DNA of 64,000 bases, from NCBI GenBank assembly GCA_034231615.1, contig CM067322.1, positions 53,098,118 through 53,162,117 of the forward strand, given 5' to 3'. This stretch comes from Meghimatium bilineatum. Taxonomy: Eukaryota > Mollusca > Gastropoda > Stylommatophora > Philomycidae. The translations under genes were made by a program, and so were the position numbers. The notes under the pieces were generated by a model that was not told where the DNA came from, ran no database searches, and worked only from the letters and a program-made list of their open reading frames with translations. Positions 10,290 through 21,685 of the stretch are shown piece by piece (the first letter of the stretch is position 1; every line of letters begins with the position of its first letter).

Positions 10290-11215
10290 CCACATAAGTG
10301 CTTGTCATTTCTTTATTACAGAATCACCATATACTTTATAAATGCACAGATAAAAAAGAGCTAGGAATCAAATGTATAAACGTCAAGACACTGGAAGATC
10401 TAACCTTCGCAGATGATATTGCTCTACTGAGTTCAACACACCAAGATCTCCATGAAAAAAACAGAAAGACTCACATTTTTTGCGCATTAGATATGATTTC
10501 AAATAATTACACATAAAACGAAAATCATGAACTTTACCGGCCTGACAGAATCGATTAAACAAGATGATAATATACTAGACAACGTTTCAAATTTCATATA
10601 TTTGGGAAGCAAGATAACAGCGAACCCTAACCCTAACCCTAACCAACTCAGAAATCAAGACTGGGACAGCTCTCGCCTCCAACGCCTTTAATAAACTCTC
10701 AAACATCTGGTGATCGAAGATCGCAAGTAAACACAACAAACTGCCACTATTCAATGCAAGTGTGATTCCATCATTGACGTATGGATGTGAAAGTTGGAAA
10801 TCTACCGCAATAATGGATAAGAAGTTAGTTGCCTTCGAGAATAGATGCCTCAGAAAATCACAAATACTAATTGGAAAGATTTCAAATCAAACGACATGCT
10901 AAGAGAGGAGACAATACAATATTATGTGAATAACATCATCAGAAAACATCGCTGGACATACATCGGTCGCATACTTAAAATGAGGGAAGACAGAATTCCA
11001 CGACAAGTCTTCATGTGGACACCAGACGGCAAAAGGAAACAGGAAAGACCAAAAACAGCGCTCAGTAGAATTGTTATGAATGAATTAAAATCAATAGGCA
11101 TACATGCACAAGACCTGCAATCCTTGGCTATTGACCGACAGGCATGGAGAACTATAACATCCGCACCTATGTGCCAAACGTGGCAAAAGAGGAACTGACT
11201 GACTGATATACTTTA
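10290..11215 (+). mobile_element. LINE remnant with RT FADD box, carrying telomere-like repeats
   Basis: The plus strand encodes LEDLTFADDIALLSSTHQDL, the reverse-transcriptase catalytic box with FADD in place of YADD. The next frame carries NFIYLGSKIT, then YGCESWKSTATMDKK, and later RWTYIGRILKMREDRIPRQV with a final AQDLQSLAIDRQAWR motif. Several stops and frameshifts break it. The region at 10623-10644 is three CCCTAA units inserted between the LGSKITA and NELRN-like parts of the protein. The endonuclease and the N-terminal RT are missing. Confidence 0.8.
10623..10644. repeat. Interstitial telomere-like tract (CCCTAA)3
   Basis: The sequence is AACCCTAACCCTAACCCTAA followed by CC. It sits inside LINE coding sequence, where related copies have none, and AAC occurs on both sides. 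This looks like addition or repair-linked insertion of TTAGGG-type repeats. Confidence 0.85.
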
Positions 11216-11605
11216 TTAAGGGATGTTAGTGTCTGTGAGGGTGATTTATCAAGCAAAAGCAGAAAGTAATATTTGTACGTTGTTCAGTCACGGACATTTC
11301 ACGTTCAACGATGCAACTAGCACAACATAAAAAAAAGCATTTGTTTTTTATATTCGTGATTATATGTGACAGTCACGTCTGCAGTGTCCTTTCGTCGAAA
11401 CTCATTACCAATTTGTAAACATAGAATCTCCATACCATCTTCTTTCCTTCAAACACTAGTCGGATATTCAAGGGAAGGGATTGAAGCTGCATCGTACTTT
11501 GCTTATGACGGTTATAATTTATTTTTGATAATTATACTTCATTTTCGGTGCTTGTGTTTTCATTAAAATGATTATACTTTATTTGTGATGATTACACTTT
11601 AGACT
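11216..11605. other. Unassigned DNA
   Basis: No motif recognised. A GATGATTA-C-TT motif recurs a few times at 11530-11605 just before the minisatellite. Confidence 0.45.
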
Positions 11606-12314
11606 CTTAGTGTTAGTGGTATGTCGACAGTTGATACTATCTCTCCGTATTACTGGTATGTCAACAGTTAATACTATTTCTTAGTTTTAGTGGTATGTCG
11701 ACAGTTGATACCATCTCTTAGTTTTAGTAGTATGTCAACAGTTAATACTATTTCTTAGTTTTAGTGGTATGTCGACAGTTGATACAATCTCTTAGTTTTA
11801 GTAGTATGTCAACAGTTAATACTATTTCTTAGTTTTAGTAGTATGTCGACAGTTGATACCATCTCTTAGTTTTAGTAGTATGTCAACAGTTAATACTATC
11901 TCTTAGTTTTAGTGATATATCAACAGTTGATACTATCTCTTAGTTTTAGTGATATATCAACAGTTGATACTATCTCTTAGGTTTAGTGATATATCAACAG
12001 TTGATACTATCTCTTAGTTTTAGTGATATATCAACAGTTGATACTGTCTCTTAGTTTTAGTGATATATCAACAGTTGATACTATCTCTTAGTTTTAGTGA
12101 TATATCAACAGTTGATACTATCTCCTAGTTTTAGTGATATGTCGACAGTTGATACTATCTCTTACTCTTAGTTTTAGTGATATATCAACAGTTGATACTA
12201 TCTTAGTTTTATTGATATATCAACAGTTGATAATATCTCTTAGTTTTAGTGATATATCAACAGTTGATAATATCTCTTAGTTTTAGTGGTATGTCGACAG
12301 TTGATACTATCTCT
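11606..12314. repeat. 37-bp minisatellite, about 19 copies
   Basis: The unit contains TTAGTTTTAGTGATATATCA followed by ACAGTTGATACTATCTC. In the first 300 bp two variants alternate (GTATGTCAACAGTTAATAC and GTATGTCGACAGTTGATAC), making a 74-bp dimer. After about 11900 the array becomes a nearly uniform monomer with GATATATCAAC. A few units have small deletions, and one has an extra TTACTC. Confidence 0.95.
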
Positions 12315-12339
12315 GCTATTTAATCTATGCGGACTATTT

Positions 12340-12415
12340 TCTTATTTTTCTGTGTTTGTTCCAAAACTCCTGTTTTTTAGCAGGGGTGTAGTACAGAGAT
12401 CGAAATATATTGTCA
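12340..12415 (-). mobile_element. SINE family B/A tail fragment, diverged
   Basis: The stretch TTCTGTGTTTGTTCCAAAAC followed by TCCTG-TTAGCAGG-GTAGT-CAGAGA matches the shared 3' region of SINE families A and B. Confidence 0.5.
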
Positions 12416-12930
12416 AACTTCGCCGTGAATCTTCGCCTTACACTTGACGCATCTGGACACATTCAGATACCATCTGACACATTCACCAAGGATTTGGGAC
12501 ACTTTGACCTATGGAAAATGATAGCCAGCTTCAGCCTCCAAACGTTCCTAGTCGTCTCGTACTACCCTCAGACATAATTTGCTATTCTTTGCTATTTGTT
12601 GAAACTCCGGTAGCACATGGTTGGATTCAACATAATATAGTGTCTTTAATCACCAGCTCTCAAACTTAACCCCCACTCACTTATGGAAAATATTTATTCT
12701 GTTGTTCCCCCTTGAGACATAAAAAGCTCCTTGAATTTGTTGAAGACCTGTTTCTCAAATATAATCTTAAAAATATTGTTGAAATAATCACTTTTATGTA
12801 GCTCTCAATCTACACAGCTCTGCACTGTCCCCTCCCCATATTTAAAAATGTTTTATGTAGCTTTTTCGCACATCACGGTGGTTCTTTGATAGCACCCGCT
12901 GAGAACCACTGTTCTACACAAGCTAGTAAC
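12416..12930. other. Unassigned DNA; possible hAT-type end at 12885-12900
   Basis: GCTGAGAACCACTG near 12898-12911 resembles the terminus of hAT-type elements (CAGTGGTTCTCA in reverse). No matching left end was found, so only a possible fragment is noted. Confidence 0.3.
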
Positions 12931-13385
12931 GTGTCGTTGTTCTACACAAACTGGTAATGTTCTCACAAAGTAACAGGGCTATTTTTATGTTCTCATATAG
13001 TAGTAGTATTTCTATGTTCTCACAACGCAGTATTTCTATACTCTACCAATGTAGTTGCATTTTTATTGTCTCACGAAGTAGTAGTATTTCTTCGTTCTCA
13101 CAAAAAAGTAGTATTTATTTGTTCTACATAAAGTTGTAGTATTTGTATGTTATACACAAAGTGGTAATATTTGTATGTTATTCATAATATAGTAACATTT
13201 CTATGCTATGTACAAAGAAGTAGTATTTATTTGTTCTAAAAAGTAGTAGTATTTCTATGCTTTATACAAAGTAGTATATTTCTATTTTATATATAAAGTA
13301 GCAGTGTTTCTATTCTATAGGCAAAGTAGTAGTATTTCTATGTTATACACAAATCAGCAGCATTTCTTCGCTGCACACAGGAGTA
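12931..13385. repeat. Degenerate minisatellite, about 27-45-bp period
   Basis: The motif CACAAAGTAGTAGTATTTCT with TATGTT recurs irregularly about 12-14 times, with many substitutions and small indels. It is an old array compared with the others. Confidence 0.7.
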
Positions 13386-13680
13386 CGGAAGCCTAGTTCA
13401 TAGCTTACTATCACCGGTTACAGCATGCCCGGTTCGAAACCACGTCCGCACAAACAAAAATCCTGGTAATGACTGGTCCTCCAGTCGATACAGCTGTAAA
13501 TGTACACCTGACGCACGTGATAGTAGAGGTAAAGAAGACAGCAAGGATACGAACTGGCCACCTTACCTAATAGTTTCTGTCGTTTAGAACATAAAGAGTT
13601 CTTCATCCCCAACGGCAAGTCGCTGCTATGGGACATACTTTCACTTTACTCAATAAAGTTTTCTCTAATTCTTGATGATG
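13386..13680. mobile_element. Possible tRNA-derived SINE
   Basis: CCCGGTTCGAAACCACG at about 13429-13445 is close to a tRNA B box. An A-box-like stretch precedes it by about 40-50 bases (TAGTTCATAGC near 13393). The following 150 bases have an RNA-like, non-coding composition. No target-site duplication identified. Confidence 0.4.
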
Positions 13681-13689
13681 TCATCAACT

Positions 13690-14292
13690 GACAGCGAATT
13701 AGAAAGAGTCATCAGTTTTATACACGCTGGTTCTTTCATCAACATTAACGGTGATTGCTATGAAGAAGTCAGAAGGAAGTTGAATATCGCGTCGAAGAAG
13801 TTGATAGAAATTAAAAACATATGCCTGACCTGATGCACAACAAAAAAAATTAAAATTCCTTATAGCGTGCATATTCCCAGTGGTAATATATGGGTGTGAA
13901 TCCTGGACAATCACCAACAAAGTGATATATAAAATAATAGCATTTGAAACAAAATGTTACAGAAAAATCCTCAGAATACCACAGACCAAAAAGGTCATCA
14001 ATGTAGCCATCCAGAAATAAATGAATGTAAAATAAAACTGGCTATTTCCAGAACAATACAAAACTATTTTGGCAATATCAAGCGCCATGACTGCATAGAG
14101 AAGATCATGATGGAGGGCATGATGACAGGGTGCCGAACAGGAGGCAGACCTAGAAGAAGATGGGCGCAAGACATCAAAGACCATTCGAACATGACAGTAA
14201 CAGAAGCAGGAAGATTGGCTCAAGATTGACAGAAGTTTCTAAAGGCTGTAATGACTACTACATAATGTTCAGAATATGCCACCTGATGATGA
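13690..14292 (+). mobile_element. LINE 3'-part with GATGATGATG end
   Basis: Frames in order encode CYEEVRRKLNIASKKLIEIK, CESWTITNK, FETKCYRKILRIP, then NYFGNIKRHDCIEKIMMEG and GGRPRRRWAQDIKDHSN, ending in VTEAGRLAQD. This is the reverse-transcriptase C-terminal region of a LINE. At least two frameshifts break it. It ends near CACCTGATGATGATG, the same tail type as other LINE copies here. A sister copy lies at 24245-24725. Confidence 0.8.
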
Positions 14293-14881
14293 TGTAATCT
14301 ATTATAATTTAATCTCCGATAGCATATACAGCAAAGAACATTCTAATCCCTGGAGTTCGACATGACGCTTAATAATCACATTCCACTATTGAAGAAAAAA
14401 GCGAAACAGAAAGCCAATTTTCCCTGTCACAAACCGATATTGAATCTTGTTTATCAGAACCTTGGTCAGTTCTAGAATAACTGGTTATATTATTCACCGA
14501 GGAATAGAATAATATTGTTTGATATCATAAGTGACGATGGGATGTCTGTCAACAAGGGACCATGTTATCAATTACTGTGACTGGATTCTCAGTATTGACG
14601 TAAGTCCTTCTCTGGAATATTCATGCTTGGAGATCACCAAACCGAATCACTTATTTTGGTCCCAATTGATCCCACTTTCTCCGTATTTTTCATTCGCAGG
14701 CGACACAACATTTGAGCAAAGTAACAAATAATCATAATTTTTAGCCAAGATAAGTGTCGTAGTATCAGAAATGCACGCATGACTATTCTGCACTAGCTCT
14801 GGATTGACGGACAGAAACAGTGTTGAATTAACGAGCAGTATAATAATTTCTACGTGACGTTTAACAAACCTTAAGTACATA
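14293..14881. other. Unassigned DNA
   Basis: No motif recognised. Frames at 14531-14731 (+) and 14647-14880 (-) overlap and look like chance. Confidence 0.45.
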
Positions 14882-14998
14882 ACCGTGCTCGTTCCTTCAC
14901 TCCCGCTAGTGAGCAGGATATAGTCCAGATATGGAGAAGTGATGAGTCAATGTCGAAAGCTTAGCTTTAGTATCTGCACATCCGATTTCTGCATGGAA
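14882..14998 (-). mobile_element. SINE family B, diverged fragment
   Basis: GAGCAGGATATAGTCCAGA and CACATCCGATTTCTGCATGG match the corresponding parts of the better copy at 53626-53899. Confidence 0.5.
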
Positions 14999-15274
14999 TT
15001 ATCTATTGCATTGAATTAATACAGGACAAAAATAGTCACACCCAGCACTCCTTATTCGCCTCTAACGACATGTATGATATGTTACAGTATTATTATTCTT
15101 TATTGCCCTCTGAACTTATGTAAACAAGCTCATGAGTGTTTCAAGTCAGTTAGTTCCATAAGTAGTATGTCTGAATGTATGCGATTCAGAGAAAAAAAGG
15201 GTGTAACTTATTTTTCACAAATGTGCTTAAAAAGGGATAGGGGATTGATTACATTGTACTCGGGTTTTGCATAG
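14999..15274. other. Unassigned DNA
   Basis: Nothing recognised. Confidence 0.4.
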
Positions 15275-15495
15275 GGGACGCGTAACGCAGTGGTTAGAGC
15301 ACTGGCTTCGCATGTGAGTGGTCCTGAGTTTATTCTCCGGTTGAAACGGAAGTGTTTTTCAGATTGCAACGTCTTCCTGGTCGACCCAGCCTTAATCAAG
15401 AAGTAAAGACTCCGAGGGAGAGGAGATGGTCGCCTTCATAAAGCAGAGCTAATGAAATATGAGGTCCCTATCTTCTTACACTCCTTCGTCATTGA
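15275..15495 (+). mobile_element. tRNA-derived SINE, diverged copy
   Basis: The 5' part has an A box-like GTAACGCAGTGGTTAGAGC and a weakened B box GAGTTTATTCTC. It aligns along its length with the minus-oriented SINE at 61645-61914, sharing CTGGCTTCGCAT, GTGTTTTTCAGAT, CAGCCTTAA, GAAGTAAAGACT-CGAGGGAG and GAGATGG. Non-coding; presumably moved by a LINE. Confidence 0.7.
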
Positions 15496-16500
15496 TAAAA
15501 GCTTTGGCTTAACTTACTTTACTACTCTGGTTTACTCATATGTATTCTGCATGTCTCAACGAAGGGTAAGCCTGACGCCAAGGTATGCTAGCAAAATATG
15601 GAGTAACACATGAACACGGAAACAAATAAATCGCCTACCAGAAAAAGAGGACATCAAAAATGAGGTTCTATTTTTAAAAAATGACTACCTAAATATTGAC
15701 TATCACTATCTCGACAGAGAAGCACAATTTATCATATTTCCCACCTGGTCAGGTCACAACAGACTAAAGGGACTCTTATAAAAGGATACAAATGATTCTA
15801 TTACTTATGTGCATATTAGTACGTCAGCACAAATTGCAGAAAATATTTTGCAAGATTGCTGTGCAATCAACAAGTTGCGGACGGAATACTAGTTCACAGA
15901 GACAGACATCCACAGAAAGCTGCATGGGGGTCTTAAATATCTTTCAACTACATGCAATATTTATCAAGCACACAAAACTTATTGCGTAGACATAATTAAT
16001 TTGTGAGGCAGAATGAGAAGAGATCAAGTTATTTTCCTAAATACTGGTCTCAAAAGCATGTATCACATTAAAAAATAAAATGTGGAAAGTATTTGGGTTC
16101 AATACAGGAAGGCGTGACTATATTCCAGTTATGTAATATTACAAGCAGTTTCATTCAGCTTTCGTGACGTCACTGAACTCAAATGTTAAAATTAGACACT
16201 TCTCCCCGTATTGTACCGTATCTGGACATGATAGTGTGCTCGGATGTACCTACACATACGATCATTAGTTGTTAGTGTGTTGCTGAGAGCGGAAAATGTA
16301 GAATAAAATATGATAATGATATCGTGCAATGCATATCGTAAAGAACAAGAAAGTTTAGCTCTGGATAAGTTGGTCACGGTGATAAAAATAATGTTGAAAT
16401 CGCCTGTCAGCTTGAAAGGTACAAATATCATAGCCAAACTGTAAACCAATGATGATAGAACACATTCCTTTCTCCGGAATATATGCCGCTAGTGAACGTA
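15496..16500. other. Unassigned DNA
   Basis: No gene, RNA or repeat recognised over about 1 kb. Confidence 0.45.
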
Positions 16501-16830
16501 AGAAATGTTGCACCATTATCAAATATTTATATAAATGATGCACCATCATACAATATGTATATAAATGATGCACCATCATACAATATGCACATAAATGATA
16601 CACCATCATACAATATGCATATAAATGATACACCATCATGCAATATGCATATAAATGGTGTACCATCATACAATATGCATATAAATCTTGAGCTATCACA
16701 CTATATGTATATTAATGATGCACCATCATTAGATATTCATAGAAAGGGTGCACCATCACACAATATGTATATTAAAGATGCACCACCATAAGATATTCAT
16801 ATAAATGGTGCACCATCATACGATGTGCAT
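16501..16830. repeat. 30-bp minisatellite, 11 copies
   Basis: The unit starts ATAAATGATGCACCATCATA and ends CAATATGCAT. The period is 30 throughout, so 10-residue repeats are open on both strands (16483-16791 plus, 16355-16699 minus). These are repeat artefacts. Confidence 0.9.
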
Positions 16831-17265
16831 AAGAAATATATATATTCCAACTTACCATAACACTCAACAGCGGGTATCTTCAAATAAAGAAAGAAGATGT
16901 CAGTAACGCTTTATTTCCCTAGTGTTTTGGCAGAGCTGCAATATAAATTTGGAAGTCTCTATAAAAACGAAAGATTTGTCTTTTTTATTTCGCAGTGGGT
17001 GGGTAAGATCATCAGTTACAGCGATTTAACAGAGACCCAATAATTGATAGCATCTCTTATTCGAGATATTTTAAAAAAACCAGTTCATGTCTGGTTATTA
17101 TGGCAGTATTTACGTTCAATAGTTTATCATTTATTTCGTTTCGCTCAACATGCACTTCTGTCCGCGGTAAAAATTAAATCTGGTACATTGGCGCCACAGA
17201 CGAGCTATGTACGCCTCATCCATAGAGCCAGACAAAACAGTTAATATACTCCTTATGTAACACAC
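16831..17265. other. Unassigned DNA
   Basis: Nothing recognised. Confidence 0.4.
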
Positions 17266-17295
17266 GTTTTTTCAGAAAGTAGTTTTTATCACAAA
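17266..17295. repeat. Left piece of a 45-bp minisatellite split by element C
   Basis: TTTTTTCAGAAAGTAGTTTT and TATCACAAACTG match the array that resumes at 18631 on the far side of element C. Confidence 0.65.
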
Positions 17296-18630
17296 CTGCG
17301 GGGTGCAAAGGGAACGCATTGCTCTAGGCGGGCCCAGGGTTAGCAGATAACCAAGATCCCAAATGTACCTCCAAGCGGTGCACCCTGGAAACAGAAATAC
17401 AGCAGCTCGAGCTGATTCTGGCCAAATCATTTGGGGATCGTGTCCGAGAATGTGGAGGTAGCAGATGGAAAGAGATTTGACTGCACAAGAGACAGACACT
17501 ATCTCCGACACCACCAGTATCACCACATATAGCTACACTGTCGACATACAGAAAAGCTAGTCAGTCCAGTCCGAACATTGGAGGGGCGGCCAATGTAAAA
17601 TGCACGTAAAGGTAGATGCATGGCGAGAGACAAATAGATTTCATACCGAGTACAATGAAACAATGAAAGGGCAGAACAGCGCTAGAGGGCAGCGCGAACT
17701 GCAAATAGAAAGTGAAAAGTCCCTAGGAAAGGGGAACTACAACCTCCGTCAGCTCGAGACAAGCTTCTAGTTACCTGTGTTCCTTACAGGCAGAGACACA
17801 GACCCATCCATTGGCGTTTCGTAAAGCAAGAAGACCTAACCCAACTCTTATGTCGAGCCTTCCTAAACCGGAAATATGCTCGCGGAGAGAAAGGGTTCTG
17901 TACCCGAAGGGTTTAGGCAAGAAAGGAACAACGGTGGTAGTCCTGGCCCAACTCTACTGTCATGGTTTCCTATAACGGATGTACACTTGCAGAGAGAAAG
18001 GGTTCCGTACCCGATGGGCTCAGGCACAAAAGGGACAACGATTTAGCCCTGGCCCAACTCTACTGTCAGGTTTTCCTACACCGGAAATACACTTGAAGAG
18101 AGAAAGGGTTCAGTACCTAATGGGCTCAGGCGCTATTGGGACAAAGACGCTCAGCTCGAAAACGCCTTGCTCTAAAACGCGTGGTGTGAGACTCGAACTT
18201 TGACAAGGGGTACATGATGTCTGTGAACTACACCTCGGCTAAGAGGACGAAAGAGCCAGGGTCCAAATCCTCTGTTGAGTTCTTCCTCTTAAGGAACCAG
18301 GCTCACGGATGAGAAACGGTTCAGTACCCAATGGGCACAGGCACAGCACGTCCAATTACACGAGGCAAGTTCATAGACAGTGGAACACCTCGTGCGAGTC
18401 AGACGAGAGCAAAAGTCGTCTGGGCGAAGAGTCGCCACTACGCGTGCCTGGAGACAGATATAGAGGCTGTCACAGGCTAAGGGTAGCCCACCCGAATTGT
18501 CAAGGCATGCCGAAATCGGATGTGCTATGCCTACTAGGCGCATAACGGTGGCACAACGTAATCACGCTCCCGGCGGAAATCCCACGGATATCCGTGATGG
18601 TTAAAATGGAGCGAACGCAAAACAAACAAA
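17296..18630 (+). mobile_element. Element C: longest copy of a 1.3-kb non-coding retroposon
   Basis: It runs from GGGGTGCAAAGGGAACGC to a (AAAC)n-like tail, GCAAAACAAACAAAC. Related copies lie at 31678-32742 (inverted), 60198-60981 (5'-truncated, with a 10-bp duplication) and 9830-10088 (fragment). The middle (about 17840-18160) contains three or four internal repeats of about 100 bp, each with CCGGAAATA, GAGAGAAAGGGTTC-GTACC, GGGCTCAGGC and GCCCAACTCTACTGTC. No frame in it has recognisable protein motifs. Truncation at the 5' end plus the tail imply LINE-type reverse transcription. It could be the 3' untranslated region of an unseen LINE or a large SINE-like retroposon. Confidence 0.8.
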
Positions 18631-18770
18631 CATCACAACCTGCTTGAAACATGCCTTTTTTCAGATAGAAGTACTTATCACAACCTGATTGAAACATGCC
18701 CTTTATCCAGAAAGTAATTCTTATCACAACCTGCTTGAAACATGCCTTTTTTCATAAAGTAGTTGTATTG
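18631..18770. repeat. 45-bp minisatellite, 3 copies
   Basis: The unit starts TCACAACCTGCTTGAAACAT and continues GCCTTTTTTCAGA. Units begin at 18633, 18678 and 18724. Part of the same array is left of element C at 17266-17295. Confidence 0.8.
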
Positions 18771-19194
18771 GACACATGGGCAAACATTGTAATTTTTCAC
18801 TAGCGTCAGTGGAAATGTGTGTATTTTCAGGTAGCGAGAAAGGAGGTCAACGAGGCGTTGGTTTTCCCGTTGCAGCTAATAAAATTTTCTCTGTTAGGGT
18901 ACTATCTTAAGAGCGATCGTATTGTTACAATCAGAATTAAGGGTAAAAGGGACTTCACCATAGTTCCTCACAGGAACACGCAAAAGCCACACGATAGTCC
19001 TTTTTAAGACTGCAGCTAGAACTCACAGCGCAACTCAGCTGTGTAAAGACGCTCTACCGCCATGCAGGCATACACGCCACAGGAAACAGAGGTTCCCTGA
19101 CATAACCAAGATAGAATTCACTCCTAGGTTGAAAGAGCATGCCTCGACCAAATGAGGCAAACCCACCAGTAAAGAAACAAACAAAAGGGTAAAG
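18771..19194. other. Unassigned DNA with a weak tRNA-like stretch
   Basis: On the minus strand at about 19010-19070 a GGCGGTAGAGCGTC segment (A-box-like) and GTGAGTTCTAGCTGC (B-box-like) are spaced about as in a tRNA, but the stems do not pair well. At most a SINE or tRNA pseudogene. Confidence 0.3.
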
Positions 19195-20297
19195 AGAAAA
19201 ATATCTCTATTGTTCAGATCTATTCACCGACAACAGCAGATGACCATGAGATGGATACTTTTTACGAACAACTACAGCGCATTCTAGATACAACGAACAG
19301 ACAGCATTATTATATTAATGGGGTATTTCGACGCTAAAGTAAGGAAAGGAAGAGCACATCATGAGATTATATCTCCAGGGAAGTATAGCTTAAGTAATAG
19401 AAACAAAAGGGATGAACCATTGCTCAATTTCTTTTGTTTGGTAAACAATCTAGCAATCATGAATACATTTTTTGAACAACTTCCCAGAAGATTATTTACG
19501 TGGAGTTCAATATTGAAAAAGTAAAAATCAAATAGATTACATATTGATCCAACAAAGATGGAAAACAAGCATTCCCCTAAGTAAAACATTACCTGGAGCA
19601 GACTGCGACAGATATCACGAACTATTGATGATGACGTTTAAAGTAAATACAAAGAAAATCAACAAGAACACCCATATCATTAGATATAATACATTAGACA
19701 TCAAGCGATACAATATCAATTGAAATACAGATTTACCACACTACTAGATATACAAGAAGAATTAACACTAAACGATATTTCCAACAAAATAAGCCAAGCT
19801 ATCATCACCCCAGCAGTAAAGCTTTTAAAAAAAGACGCAGATAACAAGAATACATATCAGAAGAAACAATGACCTTAATTAAAGATAGAACAAGATGCAA
19901 AGCAGCCGGAAAAAGCCAGACTACAGAGAGCTATCACAACAAATTAAGAAACGAATCAGGCATGGCAAACAAAAATACGTGCAGAGACGTTCATGAACAA
20001 AGACAACAAGGAAATAACAAAAATATGTTCAATGATATAAGAACATTACAAGAGAATAACTTCCAACCCACACTTGGAGTACTAAAGGATTGAAAAAGGG
20101 AGTACCCTAACAGAGAAACCATATATTTTACATAGATAGAAGGAATATTGTCACGAAATGTATAAAGGAACAACCCAGTCATCAATGACTTAGAGCAAGA
20201 ACCAGAACCTACAATGGAAGAGGTCAGACATTCAATCAGAAATCTGAAAAAAGGAAAAAGCTCCAGGTAACGACGGAGCAACATCAGAGATGATACT
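19195..20297 (+). mobile_element. LINE 5'-to-middle part: endonuclease and start of RT, broken
   Basis: The first part encodes YSPTTADDHEMDTFYEQLQ and then MGYFDAKVRKGRAHHEI, NFFCLVNNLAIMNTFFEQ and PRRLFTWSS. This is an apurinic-type LINE endonuclease in which the usual MGDFNAKV reads MGYFDAKV, so a catalytic Asp is lost. Downstream come RSYHNKLRNE-like linker sequence and EPEPTMEEVRHSIRNLKKGK just before the reverse-transcriptase palm (NDGATSEMI). Multiple stops and frameshifts are present. The element is cut off at about 20297 by a SINE family B copy. It is the only endonuclease domain in the window. Confidence 0.8.
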
Positions 20298-20583
20298 TTT
20301 CTTTTTCTTCTGCCGTCGTTCTCAAACTCCTGTAGATTGACAGGATGTATTCAGGAGAACGGAATTCGTTGTGTCATGGTTTATAGCATTGCTGCGATAT
20401 CTACGCCTTTCGGCCTGACACATCCACTTTCAACATGGCTTTGGGTCACTGGTCCCATATGGGATGAGACAGCCATCTCCATCATATAATCTCCTTAGTC
20501 GCTACCTACGACATGCATGGAAGGTAAGCAGTGTTGCTATTCTCTTCTTCTCTCTCGGGGTCCCGGCAACACACTGGCGATAG
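20298..20583 (-). mobile_element. SINE family B, nearly full length
   Basis: In plus orientation it starts with TTTTTCTTCTGCCGTCGTTC and ends with CTCGGGGTCCCGGCAACACA. It contains GTCGCTACCTACGACATGC, the degenerate form of the self-complementary GTCGCC-TTTTACGACATGC of the 53626 copy. Sense is minus, ending in a (GAA)n tail. It truncates the LINE on its left. Confidence 0.8.
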
Positions 20584-21399
20584 AGGTGATACAAGCCTGT
20601 GAACATTCCAGTGTTCAATTATACTATACTTTATGCTGCAAGATATGGAAAAGCAGAATATGGAAAGAGAAAATATGGGGAGAGGTGGAAAAAAATCTAT
20701 AAGTATTTTTCGCGAAGTTTAAATTAGCACTAGCAGAAACTTCACTTGTTTTATTTCCGTATCACGGAAGATCAGTGAAATCCAACTACTATAACAAAGA
20801 TGGACAATTATCACGTGATGAGGCCACATTTGTGTAACAGTACCATGTGGTCTCTTAAATTGAAGTATTTATGGTGTCTATGAAAGAAGTAGAGGATGTC
20901 ACATACAATCATAGGCAGACTACGTAAACAGCCGGGACTATCAAGAATTTTCCAAAATCATCCATATCGCTAAAGATAGAAATCGTTGAAGAAATCGGAT
21001 GTGTTGTTGCATCCATTGTAGTATCTCTACGACCCTTACGGGTTAGGGATTATAGATGGATGAATGCTGTCAATATTTGCTTCTTATATTGTCTCGAACT
21101 CTCTCGAATTCGTTCGCAAGAATATTTTGTTTTTAAAAGGCTTTATTTTCTTCAGTTAGAAAATAACTAAATTTAGAATTGTTTGACCATAGCTCCTAGT
21201 AGTACGGGAAAGAATCAAGTATCCGAGTGCTAGAATAGCACATATGCTGTAACGTGTTATAAATTGCTATTTTATATTTTTTATATTGCTTCATTCCTTG
21301 TGAATGAAGTCTGATGAGGAAGCCCCTAAACATAGTACAATTCAAATTAAAGTGATCAATACTTAGTATACGACCTGTTCGGTCATATAAAGAGACAAA
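20584..21399. other. Unassigned DNA
   Basis: No gene, RNA or element recognised. Confidence 0.45.
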
Positions 21400-21600
21400 A
21401 TCGTTTAGAAAGACAAATAATGGAGGGCAGATTACCAAGGAGATAGAAGAAATAGGGCAGACGAAGAAGACGATGTATTGACCACATTAAAGATAACATG
21501 AATACATAGTTAGAAAATTCACGCTCAAGACAGAGAGGGGTTCAGAGAGTTCATTGGGAAAACAACGTTCTGGAAAGAATGTCACATGACACAGTAGTTC
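21400..21600 (+). mobile_element. LINE 3'-tail scrap
   Basis: The translation contains RRRRCIDHIKDNMNT and then FREFIGKTTFWKECHMT. The last block parallels FRRFIRKTTFWKGDVT at 39813-40229, so this is the C terminus of the same LINE family on the opposite strand. Confidence 0.6.
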
Positions 21601-21685
21601 ATTGGGAACACACTTCGTATGTATCTGTAGTAGTGTCTCCTAACGCAACAAATTCCAAACGTTATATAAGTAAATGTGTTCATAA

